Shown here: piece by piece, positions 57,818 through 64,000 of the stretch
How positions within the stretch are numbered: position 1 is the first letter of the stretch
Layout of the letters: every line of letters begins with the position of its first letter
IMG/VR virus record: IMGVR_UViG_3300007735_000791
Location: 23,102 to 87,101 of that record
Source of the DNA: a virus
Length of the DNA stretch: 64,000 nt
Strand: one strand, 5' to 3'
The notes under the pieces: model-generated
Told to the model about the DNA's origin: nothing
Database searches by the model: none
The model's input: the letters and a program-made list of their open reading frames with translations, nothing else
Made by a program: the position numbers and the translations under genes

Positions 57818-58191
57818 TGGCTGCTCACGAACATTTAAATAAAAATCAACTACGCATGTTTATGCGACCACATGAAATATATAACCTTGTTGTTGACTCC
57901 ATTGACAGAGCAGATGGAGAAACTTTAGAAGATACATGGGTAAACAAAAAGTCTGAATTATCTCACGGGTACCGCTCTTTAGCAGACAGCGTTTTAAAAG
58001 AAGGAGTTAAACGCCCTATAACAATAATGTTAAATCATGGTCATTACAAAGATTTTACAATGGGCCAAGGTCACCATCGTGTAAAATCAGCCGAAGTTGC
58101 AGAATTTAAAACAGGAAAAGAATACTATGTACCAATTGTATATGATTGGGATTGGGACGAAACAGATAACAAACGATATGACCCTATGTGA
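57817..58191 (+). CDS. ParB-like protein 3 with MAAHEHLN leader
   Basis: 124-aa protein. Starts MAAHEHLNKNQLRMFM, a leader shared with the ART-like gene just before. Then LSHGYRSLADSVLKEGVKRPITIML (residues about 48-72) and FTMGQGHHRVKSAEVAEFKTGKEYYVPIVYDWD with the G-x-G-x-H-H-R motif. ParB/Srx fold as in the proteins at 51.7 and 53.1 kb. Confidence 0.68.
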   Translation: MAAHEHLNKNQLRMFMRPHEIYNLVVDSIDRADGETLEDTWVNKKSELSHGYRSLADSVLKEGVKRPITIMLNHGHYKDFTMGQGHHRVKSAEVAEFKTGKEYYVPIVYDWDWDETDNKRYDPM

Positions 58192-58197
58192 GATAAT
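58192..58197 (+). promoter_or_regulatory. -10 box of a leaderless gene
   Basis: GATAAT with 6 bases to the ATG at 58204. Confidence 0.5.
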
Positions 58198-58203
58198 GGA
58201 CCT

Positions 58204-58359
58204 ATGGCAGATTTAAACGCAGAACAATTCCTTGTAGAAAGCCCAACTGCTGCCGCAAAATATGCAGAAAACGCTTTAATTACAATGAATGTAAAAATAC
58301 CAAAAGTAGACCATAAAGACAAATACATTGACTATTTGTTTGATGAATGGAACGATTGA
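58204..58359 (+). CDS. Tiny unknown protein, leaderless
   Basis: 51-aa ORF (ADLNAEQFLVESPTAAAKYA then VKIPKVDHKDKYIDYLFDEWND) with GATAAT 6 bases before the ATG and no ribosome site. Ends in overlap with the next ATG. Unknown. Confidence 0.45.
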   Translation: MADLNAEQFLVESPTAAAKYAENALITMNVKIPKVDHKDKYIDYLFDEWND

Positions 58360-58859
58360 TGAATTTATTTGTTAAAAGTCATGTAGAAGAAGACCCACTA
58401 GACGAACACTTTGAAGGTGACACTAAGCATATATTTAACAAATATATATCTCATATAAATGATGTACAGCAAGAATTGGTTGCTAGAAACCCACGAGGTT
58501 GGCAAGACGAATTTGAAAGTAGATTAGAACATTTTGCTACCGAGGCTGGTAGGCGACACGGGACGCATGTACGGGTAACACAAGAAGATGATAAACATAT
58601 TATTAATGTTTATTCTCCACGTGCTGCAAGAAGTATGGGATTAATGGACATGCGACAACGAACACCAAAAGAAGAACAATTAAAAAAATTACAAGAACAA
58701 CAATTTCGCGACCAACTTGATGAGGTTGCATTTAACCGTTTGGCACGTTCCAGTAAAAGAATGTACGACGCAGCCATACACCATGACCTTTTAAGTGAAG
58801 GAAGTTTTACGCTTGACCCAGATGCTGAAGACCCAAAGGACATTTACAGGCCCTCTTAA
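58359..58859 (+). CDS. Unknown acidic/helical protein
   Basis: 166 aa from ATG 58359 (overlapping the upstream TGA); an in-frame ATG at 58347 is the alternative. MNLFVKSHVEEDPLDEHFEGDTKHIFNKYISHINDVQQ, then a long helix LEHFATEAGRRHG and LKKLQEQQFRDQL. May be coiled coil. One-base overlap with the next gene. Unknown. Confidence 0.5.
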   Translation: MNLFVKSHVEEDPLDEHFEGDTKHIFNKYISHINDVQQELVARNPRGWQDEFESRLEHFATEAGRRHGTHVRVTQEDDKHIINVYSPRAARSMGLMDMRQRTPKEEQLKKLQEQQFRDQLDEVAFNRLARSSKRMYDAAIHHDLLSEGSFTLDPDAEDPKDIYRPS

Positions 58860-59473
58860 TGTCACACCACATTACGAGTATTCCTCGTCCAATGTATGCG
58901 TATGTTAAAAATGAATTTTTATATGACATGCAAGAAGGTTATGGAGAAGTAACCCCAGCATTGTTATACGGTATATCAGCGTTGCCAAATAGGGCATGGG
59001 GTATATCAGCACTATTATCAAATGGCGCACTTGTTCAACATTTGCCCGTTCATGCTTTTCTTAAAGACGGTAAAAGTGACCATAATCACCAGTTAGGTGA
59101 ACTACAAGTTTGGTCATGTTACGGGCAAGACTTTGGCGTTGAAGAATACAGCGCCTTATCTGAACTATCTGTCCGCGCTTACCTAAAAGGTTCGTGGGAA
59201 AAAGGACATTATTGGTTTACCGCCGCGCCATATGATGATGTGTACTCGCGCACGCCAGACCAACACAAACATTTTAATTTTGTTTGGTTAGAGTGCGGAC
59301 ATTTGGCAACTCTTCCTGGTAACAGGTTACTTGTACACGACCCTTCTTTCACTGTTGACATGCCTGAGTGGGGTAACAGACCAAAGTACAAAGTCAATAC
59401 TCAATATTGGTATCCAGAAGATTTTGACCAAAAACCGCAGTTTGACTTGACAATAGACGATACTACTGCATAA
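58859..59473 (+). CDS. Unknown Trp/Tyr-rich protein
   Basis: 204-aa beta-rich protein. Segments FVWLECGHLATLPGNRLLVHDPSF and LGELQVWSCYGQDFGVEEYSAL have a pattern I associate with phage accessory proteins but cannot name. One-base TAATG overlap upstream. Unknown. Confidence 0.5.
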   Translation: MSHHITSIPRPMYAYVKNEFLYDMQEGYGEVTPALLYGISALPNRAWGISALLSNGALVQHLPVHAFLKDGKSDHNHQLGELQVWSCYGQDFGVEEYSALSELSVRAYLKGSWEKGHYWFTAAPYDDVYSRTPDQHKHFNFVWLECGHLATLPGNRLLVHDPSFTVDMPEWGNRPKYKVNTQYWYPEDFDQKPQFDLTIDDTTA

Positions 59474-59475
59474 TG

Positions 59476-59481
59476 TATACT
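59476..59481 (+). promoter_or_regulatory. -10 box of a leaderless gene
   Basis: TATACT with 7 bases to the ATG at 59489; no -35 box at 17 bases. Confidence 0.55.
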
Positions 59482-59488
59482 TGATTGT

Positions 59489-59908
59489 ATGCCGAAGAAC
59501 GAAGACGCCTCTGAATTTGAACTGCAAAACGAGGCTAACACTGGAACAATGCGAGGAATTGGCAGTGGTGGAGTTGTAGACGAATCCAGCCGAGTTAGGC
59601 AAGACGCAACAAACTTCCATCGTGGCATGTTTGCGCTAATGGCTTCTTACGATTGGGATAGAGGTCAGTTTAGTGAACACCCACAAGATGTTGATTTGAG
59701 GAATGAGGCTTTTGAACTGCTTAATTTGCCACCTCACCTGTCTCCTCAATTCAACAAAGCCAAAGCAGATGAATTGTTGCAAAGTTTGGGAAACATTAGA
59801 AACAAAGACGAAAGCGGACAGATACCAGACGAAACAAGGTCTGGTGATTACGTACGTAATTTGATTAAATTGTCACAAGCCCGTTTTGGTAATAGACAAA
59901 TTAAATAA
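59489..59908 (+). CDS. Unknown protein, leaderless
   Basis: 139-aa protein (DASEFELQNEANTGTMRGIGSGGVV, then FELLNLPPHLSPQFNKAKADELLQSLGN). It ends by overlapping the convergent epimerase gene by 8 bases. Unknown. Confidence 0.5.
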   Translation: MPKNEDASEFELQNEANTGTMRGIGSGGVVDESSRVRQDATNFHRGMFALMASYDWDRGQFSEHPQDVDLRNEAFELLNLPPHLSPQFNKAKADELLQSLGNIRNKDESGQIPDETRSGDYVRNLIKLSQARFGNRQIK

Positions 59909-60767
59909 AACTAGCAAGTGCAAGTTTAATACCTTGTTCAATAGTTATTTTTGGTTTGTAAAATTCAAACATTTTTGATGGGTCACAAACGCGATACTGA
60001 ACTCCTTCTGGAGCACCAATAATTCTTTCAAATTTAGGTTTATATCCAGCAATTTTTGAAACCATTTCTGCTAATTCATTAAACGAAACTGCAATCCCCG
60101 TTCCAAGGTTTACTGGTCCTTTAATATCTTGCTTGACCGCCTCAAGTGTTGCTGCAACAACATCGCTTATGTGAATAAAATCTCTTGTTTGGTTTCCAGT
60201 GCCCCATATTTTAAATGGGTCTTCCTGCCTAGCACCACGTGCAATAAATGAAGGAAATGGATAATCAAGTGCTTGGTCTTCTCCATAGCCAGAAAATGGA
60301 CGAAATACATGAACCCTCAATCCTTCATTTTCTGCATATTTGGCAAGCATCTCTCCAGTAAGTTTTGCCCAACCATATGTAAGGTCTGGGGATTGAATAT
60401 CATCTAGGTCAATGTCGCTTTCTTTTAATTTATGTGTTGAACCATAACTTTGTAACTTAATTGGATAAGCAGCAGATGATGAATAATAAATAATCCTCTC
60501 TGGCTTAGTCCTTATCGCCCATTGAAATAATTCAGAATCAATAGCAAGGTCTACGGCAACAGATAAAGGCGCACCTTCTATGGTCGCCCTTCCTCCAACT
60601 ATCGCTGCTAAATGAACTACTAAGTCAAAGTGTGTTTCATCTGTTGCAAAAAACTTACGGGCATCTATTCCGTTTTTTATATCTATACCCGTGATGTCAT
60701 GGCCATCAAGTGCTTTGCGAAAATATCCACCTACGAAACCTGCGTCACCAGTGATGAGAATTTTCAT
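59901..60767 (-). CDS. NAD-dependent sugar epimerase/dehydratase
   Basis: 288-aa SDR enzyme: Rossmann start MKILITGDAGFVGGYF (G-x-x-G-x-x-G) at residues 1-16, YYSSSAAYP near 95, and the catalytic Y-x-x-x-K as TYGWAKLTGE near 132. The later FKIWGTGNQTRDFIHISDVVAATLEA supports the GDP-/UDP-sugar epimerase class (WcaG/GalE-like). Third gene of a minus-strand sugar operon; start overlaps the methyltransferase stop by 4 bases. Confidence 0.85.
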   Translation of the reverse strand: MKILITGDAGFVGGYFRKALDGHDITGIDIKNGIDARKFFATDETHFDLVVHLAAIVGGRATIEGAPLSVAVDLAIDSELFQWAIRTKPERIIYYSSSAAYPIKLQSYGSTHKLKESDIDLDDIQSPDLTYGWAKLTGEMLAKYAENEGLRVHVFRPFSGYGEDQALDYPFPSFIARGARQEDPFKIWGTGNQTRDFIHISDVVAATLEAVKQDIKGPVNLGTGIAVSFNELAEMVSKIAGYKPKFERIIGAPEGVQYRVCDPSKMFEFYKPKITIEQGIKLALASFI

Positions 60768-61324
60768 TTACATCCCCACATTCCATATATGTATGGTTCG
60801 CTAAATACTGTCGTATCAAGCATAATAAAAATATCTGGGCTCCATCCAGCATTCTTTAAAAGAGCCTCAACGTCTTGTCTACCCCAAGCCCAGTAATGCT
60901 CCTCGTTTGTATCATGCCAGGCATCAATTGGAGTTGTGAGAACTAGTGTTTTAGATTTTTGTCTTATCAAATTCAAGACTGAACTTGGGTTCTCAACGTG
61001 TTCAATACTTTCTGAACAAATATACAAATCTACATTTTCAATATTTTTTAAATTGACTTCTAGCGGTCCAGAGTATTCATAACCCTGTGCATAATCACCC
61101 AGTGTTGTCTTTTCAATATTTAGCGCTTTAGCGATTACGCCATTACCACAACTCAAGTCCGCAACCGATTTTGCTTTTACCTGATAAGCCATATCTTGAG
61201 CAAGATGTATTGTCATATTCACACGAATGCCATGTCCGCGTCCATACATCGCATGGTCATGTGGCTGGGGATAAATTTTTACTAGTTCTTCAGGTGTATA
61301 AAATTCTCGCAGTTTTTTTATCAC
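60764..61324 (-). CDS. SAM-dependent methyltransferase
   Basis: 186-aa methyltransferase: VADLSCGNGVIAKAL is motif I (near residue 54), then LYICSESIEHVENPSSVLN is the acidic/post I region (near 103), and LVLTTPID the strand 5 motif. Likely methylates a sugar or an intermediate in the operon; a DNA substrate is less likely. Coupled by ATGA overlaps to both neighbours. Confidence 0.75.
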   Translation of the reverse strand: MIKKLREFYTPEELVKIYPQPHDHAMYGRGHGIRVNMTIHLAQDMAYQVKAKSVADLSCGNGVIAKALNIEKTTLGDYAQGYEYSGPLEVNLKNIENVDLYICSESIEHVENPSSVLNLIRQKSKTLVLTTPIDAWHDTNEEHYWAWGRQDVEALLKNAGWSPDIFIMLDTTVFSEPYIYGMWGCK

Positions 61325-62031
61325 CTGTGTACCTTCATATCGTGTCCACGGGTTTCAATAGCCCCAACTGATATTGGGAAATGTTGAGCCTGACAATCCT
61401 CTCGCACGTAAGTTGGAATTTTTAAATAGTGCAAAGCATCATGATGGAAACATGGGTCATCAGACATGTTTTTATCCATATCCCATCTCCACCGAATACC
61501 AGAAAACACCTCACGAGCAATAAAAATTGCGGCAGCAGAAGCCATTGCGTTCATTACAGGAAATGAATACTTGTCAACTCTTGGTCCACGCAATCCGTAA
61601 GTGGTGATATATGGAGCACATAAAGGATGATTCATTTCTAACATTTTAGGCAAAATGTCGTTTGGTGGCATTGTGTCTGCAGCCAAAAACAACATGTGCG
61701 TACATGACGGTATTGACATTGCATAATCATTTACAAGATTTTGACCAACAGTAATGTGGCGAATTCTGTTTTTGGTGGTTACTTCTGTACGACCATCGTC
61801 AAGCGAGTACGTCCAAAACTCTCCTCCAATTTCTTCAAGCCTTTTAAGAAATGGACCAAACGGCTCTAAACCACGAGAGTCAATTTGAATTGCAGCAAAG
61901 TATTTTACATCAGTCCAATTTCCAAAATGCTGGTATTCTTCTTTTACTTTTTCTGCATTTCTCATCCATGAACCCCAATGGTCTATATTGTCCATAACAT
62001 AAGCATGCAATGTTGTTCCAACTACTATCAT
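61321..62031 (-). CDS. Glycosyltransferase-like (GT-A) enzyme
   Basis: 236-aa protein, first gene of the minus-strand operon, with an AGGAGAACTT leader. Patterns such as KNRIRHITVGQNLVNDYAMS and CTHMLFLAADTMPPNDILPKMLEMNHPLCAPYITTYG give a GT-A core with a D-x-(D/T) type motif (AADTMPP), and DDPCFHHDALHYL near the end could be the acceptor-site acidic pair. Probably adds a sugar with the two genes that follow. Confidence 0.6.
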   Translation of the reverse strand: MIVVGTTLHAYVMDNIDHWGSWMRNAEKVKEEYQHFGNWTDVKYFAAIQIDSRGLEPFGPFLKRLEEIGGEFWTYSLDDGRTEVTTKNRIRHITVGQNLVNDYAMSIPSCTHMLFLAADTMPPNDILPKMLEMNHPLCAPYITTYGLRGPRVDKYSFPVMNAMASAAAIFIAREVFSGIRWRWDMDKNMSDDPCFHHDALHYLKIPTYVREDCQAQHFPISVGAIETRGHDMKVHR

Positions 62032-62073
62032 AAGTTCTCCTGTTTCTGTACTAATGGTGTAAACTTAAGTATA

Positions 62074-62232
62074 ATGGTTGTCAAGTTCCCTATTTACACC
62101 CAATCTATGGCAGATGCTATTTCTATGGCAAAAGCGCAAGCCGCTGCACAAGGGTACAAGAACGTTTATCTTGTAAAAGTTGACAAAGTAGGAAATGGTG
62201 CTTGGGAAATAACTATGAGGTTGAGCGCATAA
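62074..62232 (+). CDS. Small unknown protein
   Basis: 52 aa from ATG 62074; a TAAACT box ends 8 bases before it, which suggests leaderless translation, but an internal ATG at 62107 is possible. Reads FPIYTQSMADAISMAKAQAAAQGYKNVYLVKVDKVGNGAWEITMRL, resembling a ferredoxin-like beta-alpha-beta unit. TAATG to the next gene. Confidence 0.5.
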   Translation: MVVKFPIYTQSMADAISMAKAQAAAQGYKNVYLVKVDKVGNGAWEITMRLSA

Positions 62233-62393
62233 TGAACATTAATGTTGAAAAACCAGAACTTTGCTGCTCTATTAAAGTTCCAGACACATCTACACAATGT
62301 ATTCGTTGCGGTTCTGAAATGACCCCAGAACATGCCCATTATCGTTGCTACAACTGTGGTGAACGGGATTCTTGTTGCGAAGGCGTTTATTAA
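62232..62393 (+). CDS. Small zinc-ribbon protein
   Basis: 53 aa from the ATG at the TAATG overlap; the earlier in-frame start is inside the previous gene. Cysteine pattern CIRCGSEMTPEHAHYRCYNCGERDSCC, a zinc ribbon with additional cysteines. Unknown role. Confidence 0.55.
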   Translation: MNINVEKPELCCSIKVPDTSTQCIRCGSEMTPEHAHYRCYNCGERDSCCEGVY

Positions 62394-62761
62394 TGGTTTC
62401 AGCAAACAGCCTTAACTGGGAACAACATATTATGAGAGAAGGTCATGTTAGGTCTTTAAAAACTGATAAAGACAGAAAAGATGTACTGATACGTGCTATA
62501 GGTAGCGGGCATCCAATGATTGCAGAACAACGAAGAAACGGTCATATTGTAGTGCATGTTAAAGATGACGGGTCAATAACTACGGCAAGTAGTGGTGGAG
62601 GTGGACGTGGTGTTGAAAATTTTGAATCTCAATTACGTCGTGCTCACAAATCTGTTGGTTCTGATTTTCCAAGAAAAAATGAAAGTGATAAACAGTTTCA
62701 AAGACGTATGACTAAAACCCAAAAACCAAATGAAGAAACTCCTGAATCTGGAATTGCATAA
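62393..62761 (+). CDS. Unknown basic protein
   Basis: 122-aa basic protein from the TAATG overlap; MVSANSLNWEQHIMREGHVRSL at the start, ASSGGGGRGVENFESQLRRAHKSV later. Likely partly disordered. Unknown. Confidence 0.45.
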   Translation: MVSANSLNWEQHIMREGHVRSLKTDKDRKDVLIRAIGSGHPMIAEQRRNGHIVVHVKDDGSITTASSGGGGRGVENFESQLRRAHKSVGSDFPRKNESDKQFQRRMTKTQKPNEETPESGIA

Positions 62762-63252
62762 TGGGACGTAACGAACATTTTGATGCTGGGCATAACAACG
62801 AACGCATCGCTAACGAACGAATTAAACGCGCCGCAGCGCAAGAAAAAGGAGAAGCGATTGCTGAAAGTTTATTAAATTCTTTTGCTGAGTTGTCAGGTTT
62901 TCACGACGCTGAACATATGTTTTTAACAGAACGAAATATAAAAGAAGAAGCATTTGCACAAAAATACAAAGAAGGTCCTGGAAAATTAGCCATTGACCCA
63001 GAAATGGGGGAGGGTTTTCATTACCGAGTATCGCACCCATCTGGTTATTACGGTATTCACCGAGGCGCCAACATGGATATATTTCATCCTAAACACGGTG
63101 CAGTTGATTTAATATCCTATGTTGACTATGAAAAACATGGGATATTTAGCCCAATGCAACCTGAAGAATGGCCTTCTCCACAACAGGTACATCAAGATTT
63201 ACATGAATGGGTAATAGAAAACGGGGAACAATATGACAAACATTACGCATGA
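62761..63252 (+). CDS. Unknown protein with MGRNEHF leader
   Basis: 163-aa protein, one-base overlap upstream. A helical N-terminus MGRNEHFDAGHNNERIANERIKRAAAQEKG is followed by GEGFHYRVSHPSGYYGIHRGANMDIFHPKHGAVDLISYVD, which looks beta-rich. The leader resembles that of other accessory-region proteins. Unknown. Confidence 0.45.
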   Translation: MGRNEHFDAGHNNERIANERIKRAAAQEKGEAIAESLLNSFAELSGFHDAEHMFLTERNIKEEAFAQKYKEGPGKLAIDPEMGEGFHYRVSHPSGYYGIHRGANMDIFHPKHGAVDLISYVDYEKHGIFSPMQPEEWPSPQQVHQDLHEWVIENGEQYDKHYA

Positions 63253-63264
63253 TGTTTGTTATGT

Positions 63265-63318
63265 TATACTGTAACTTGAGTGTTCTCACCGAACGGGTGA
63301 CCTGCGGGTCGCCCGTTC
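63265..63318 (+). promoter_or_regulatory. -10 box with a strong leader hairpin
   Basis: TATACT at 63265-63270. A 12-base-pair hairpin GAACGGGTGACC (63291-63302) with GGTCGCCCGTTC (63307-63318) and a TGCG loop lies in the leader, 15 bases before the ATG of the next gene. It could be a terminator for upstream genes or a regulator of the secreted protein. Confidence 0.5.
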
Positions 63319-63333
63319 ATGGTCTGTAGCCAT

Positions 63334-64000
63334 ATGCGCCGCCACAAAGGTGCCTGGATGTTTTGGGTTGTTGCCATGTTTGCATGGTTTGCACCTGGCA
63401 CTGTTAAAGCAACTCCAGAACCTGGTTTAAATGTAACTGTCTACAACAACTTTGGTTACAATGCAAGTCCTCCTCTTCCAAATGTTACAAACAGACCTGT
63501 ACAGTGCACTACTACCTACCCAAACATAAATCAGACTTTTAACACTGTCTGTAATCTTTATGATGATTTTATTGTTAAGTATGAAGGTTTTATAACTTCA
63601 CCAACTGATGCAACAATCATTTTTCATCCAACTGCCGATGACGGAACAAAACTATATATTGATGGCACATTAATTGACAACAACTGGTATGACAAAGGCG
63701 GTGGCGGAAACTACAGCACTGCAGTTGAATTTACTGCTGGAGTTCCTAAACCAATAACATTTTGGTATTACGAAAACGGTGGCGGTGCTTGGGTAAATTT
63801 AGCATGGAATCTTAACGGAACCTATGTAACTGTTCCTGCTGAGGCTTTTACAAAAACTTCTGAATCTGCGTACACAACGACAACCACAACAACAGAACCA
63901 CCGACAACAACGACCTCATCTATAGAACCATCCACCACAACAACCACAAGCACCACAACAACATCGTCGTCCACGACAACAACATCCACAACCCTGCCAG
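63334..64000 (+). CDS. Secreted PA14-domain protein (cut by window edge)
   Basis: At least 222 residues, running off the right edge. A basic start (MRRHKG) and hydrophobic core (WMFWVVAMFAWFAP) make a signal peptide, cut near TVKA. A PA14-like domain follows: YEGFITSPTDATIIFHPTADDGTKLYIDGTLIDNNW and ITFWYYENGGGAWVNLAWN, with the family's A-D-D-G-x-x-L-x-I-D-G motif. The C-terminal part is a Thr/Ser stalk (TTTTTSTTTTSSS). It is probably carbohydrate-binding, exported or virion-displayed. A partial CDS that continues beyond 64000. Confidence 0.72.
   Translation, partial: MRRHKGAWMFWVVAMFAWFAPGTVKATPEPGLNVTVYNNFGYNASPPLPNVTNRPVQCTTTYPNINQTFNTVCNLYDDFIVKYEGFITSPTDATIIFHPTADDGTKLYIDGTLIDNNWYDKGGGGNYSTAVEFTAGVPKPITFWYYENGGGAWVNLAWNLNGTYVTVPAEAFTKTSESAYTTTTTTTEPPTTTTSSIEPSTTTTTSTTTTSSSTTTTSTTLP

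Noticed and set aside
1-64000. tRNA genes
   Set aside because: No cloverleaf with a GTTCGA-type T loop and a CCA end was recognised by eye; tRNAscan-SE was not available.
1-64000. CRISPR array next to the Cas4-like gene
   Set aside because: No regularly spaced repeats near 22.5-23.4 kb; the nuclease is of the stand-alone phage type.

Overview
The window is part of the genome of a large, contractile-tailed (myovirus-type) phage that probably infects an actinobacterium. The phage assignment rests on a contiguous baseplate module (LysM protein, gpD-like hub, OB-fold spike, gp25-like wedge, J-like wedge, tail protein I-like wedge) followed by a complete phage replisome. The actinobacterial host is inferred from two WhiB-type iron-sulfur regulators, an actinobacterial-type small ferredoxin, many GTG starts and a large set of apparently leaderless genes. 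Base composition is AT-rich except for a clearly GC-richer stretch at about 46.5-50.9 kb. Nearly all genes are on the + strand, tightly packed, often with ATGA/TAATG overlaps.

Layout: (1) 0-10.2 kb, tail/baseplate genes and a small membrane protein. (2) 10.9-24.3 kb, replication and recombination: a winged-helix initiator-like protein whose gene carries an iteron cluster and an AT-rich tract (a lambda O-like origin candidate), AAA+ helicase loader, DnaB helicase, primase, SNF2 helicase, zinc-containing putative ssDNA-binding protein, family A DNA polymerase, RecA, two small resolvase-like nucleases and a Cas4/RecB-like nuclease. (3) 24.3-30.6 kb, a SpoVS homologue and a run of small, disordered, often lysine-rich proteins. 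(4) 30.6-37.4 kb, nucleotide-metabolism and regulatory genes, a WhiB protein, a secreted lysozyme and a glycosyltransferase. (5) 37.5-50.9 kb, a second SNF2 helicase, a DUF932 protein, a second WhiB and about 30 small genes driven by a repeated promoter of form TTGGTGACA-N15-TASNGT, sometimes next to CRP-like palindromes; a 0.42-kb gene-free segment at 49.8-50.2 kb has a perfect DnaA box and many dyads. (6) 50.9-63.3 kb, an accessory region in which ADP-ribosyltransferase-like proteins, ParB-like proteins and a triplicated unknown family alternate, many with a -10 hexamer 6-7 nt before the ATG and no ribosome binding site. It also holds a ferredoxin and a minus-strand glycosyltransferase/methyltransferase/epimerase operon. 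(7) the right edge cuts a secreted PA14-domain protein with a Thr/Ser stalk.

The most interesting system is the 50.9-63.3 kb effector-like region: at least four, perhaps five, ADP-ribosyltransferase-like genes (one more lies at 30.2 kb), three ParB/sulfiredoxin-like genes and a three-member unknown family, several sharing an N-terminal MxAHEHLN leader. An inference worth testing is that this is a set of packaged or early-expressed host-takeover proteins. No tRNA, CRISPR array or insertion sequence was recognised by eye. All family assignments are from motif reading only; none was checked against a database.
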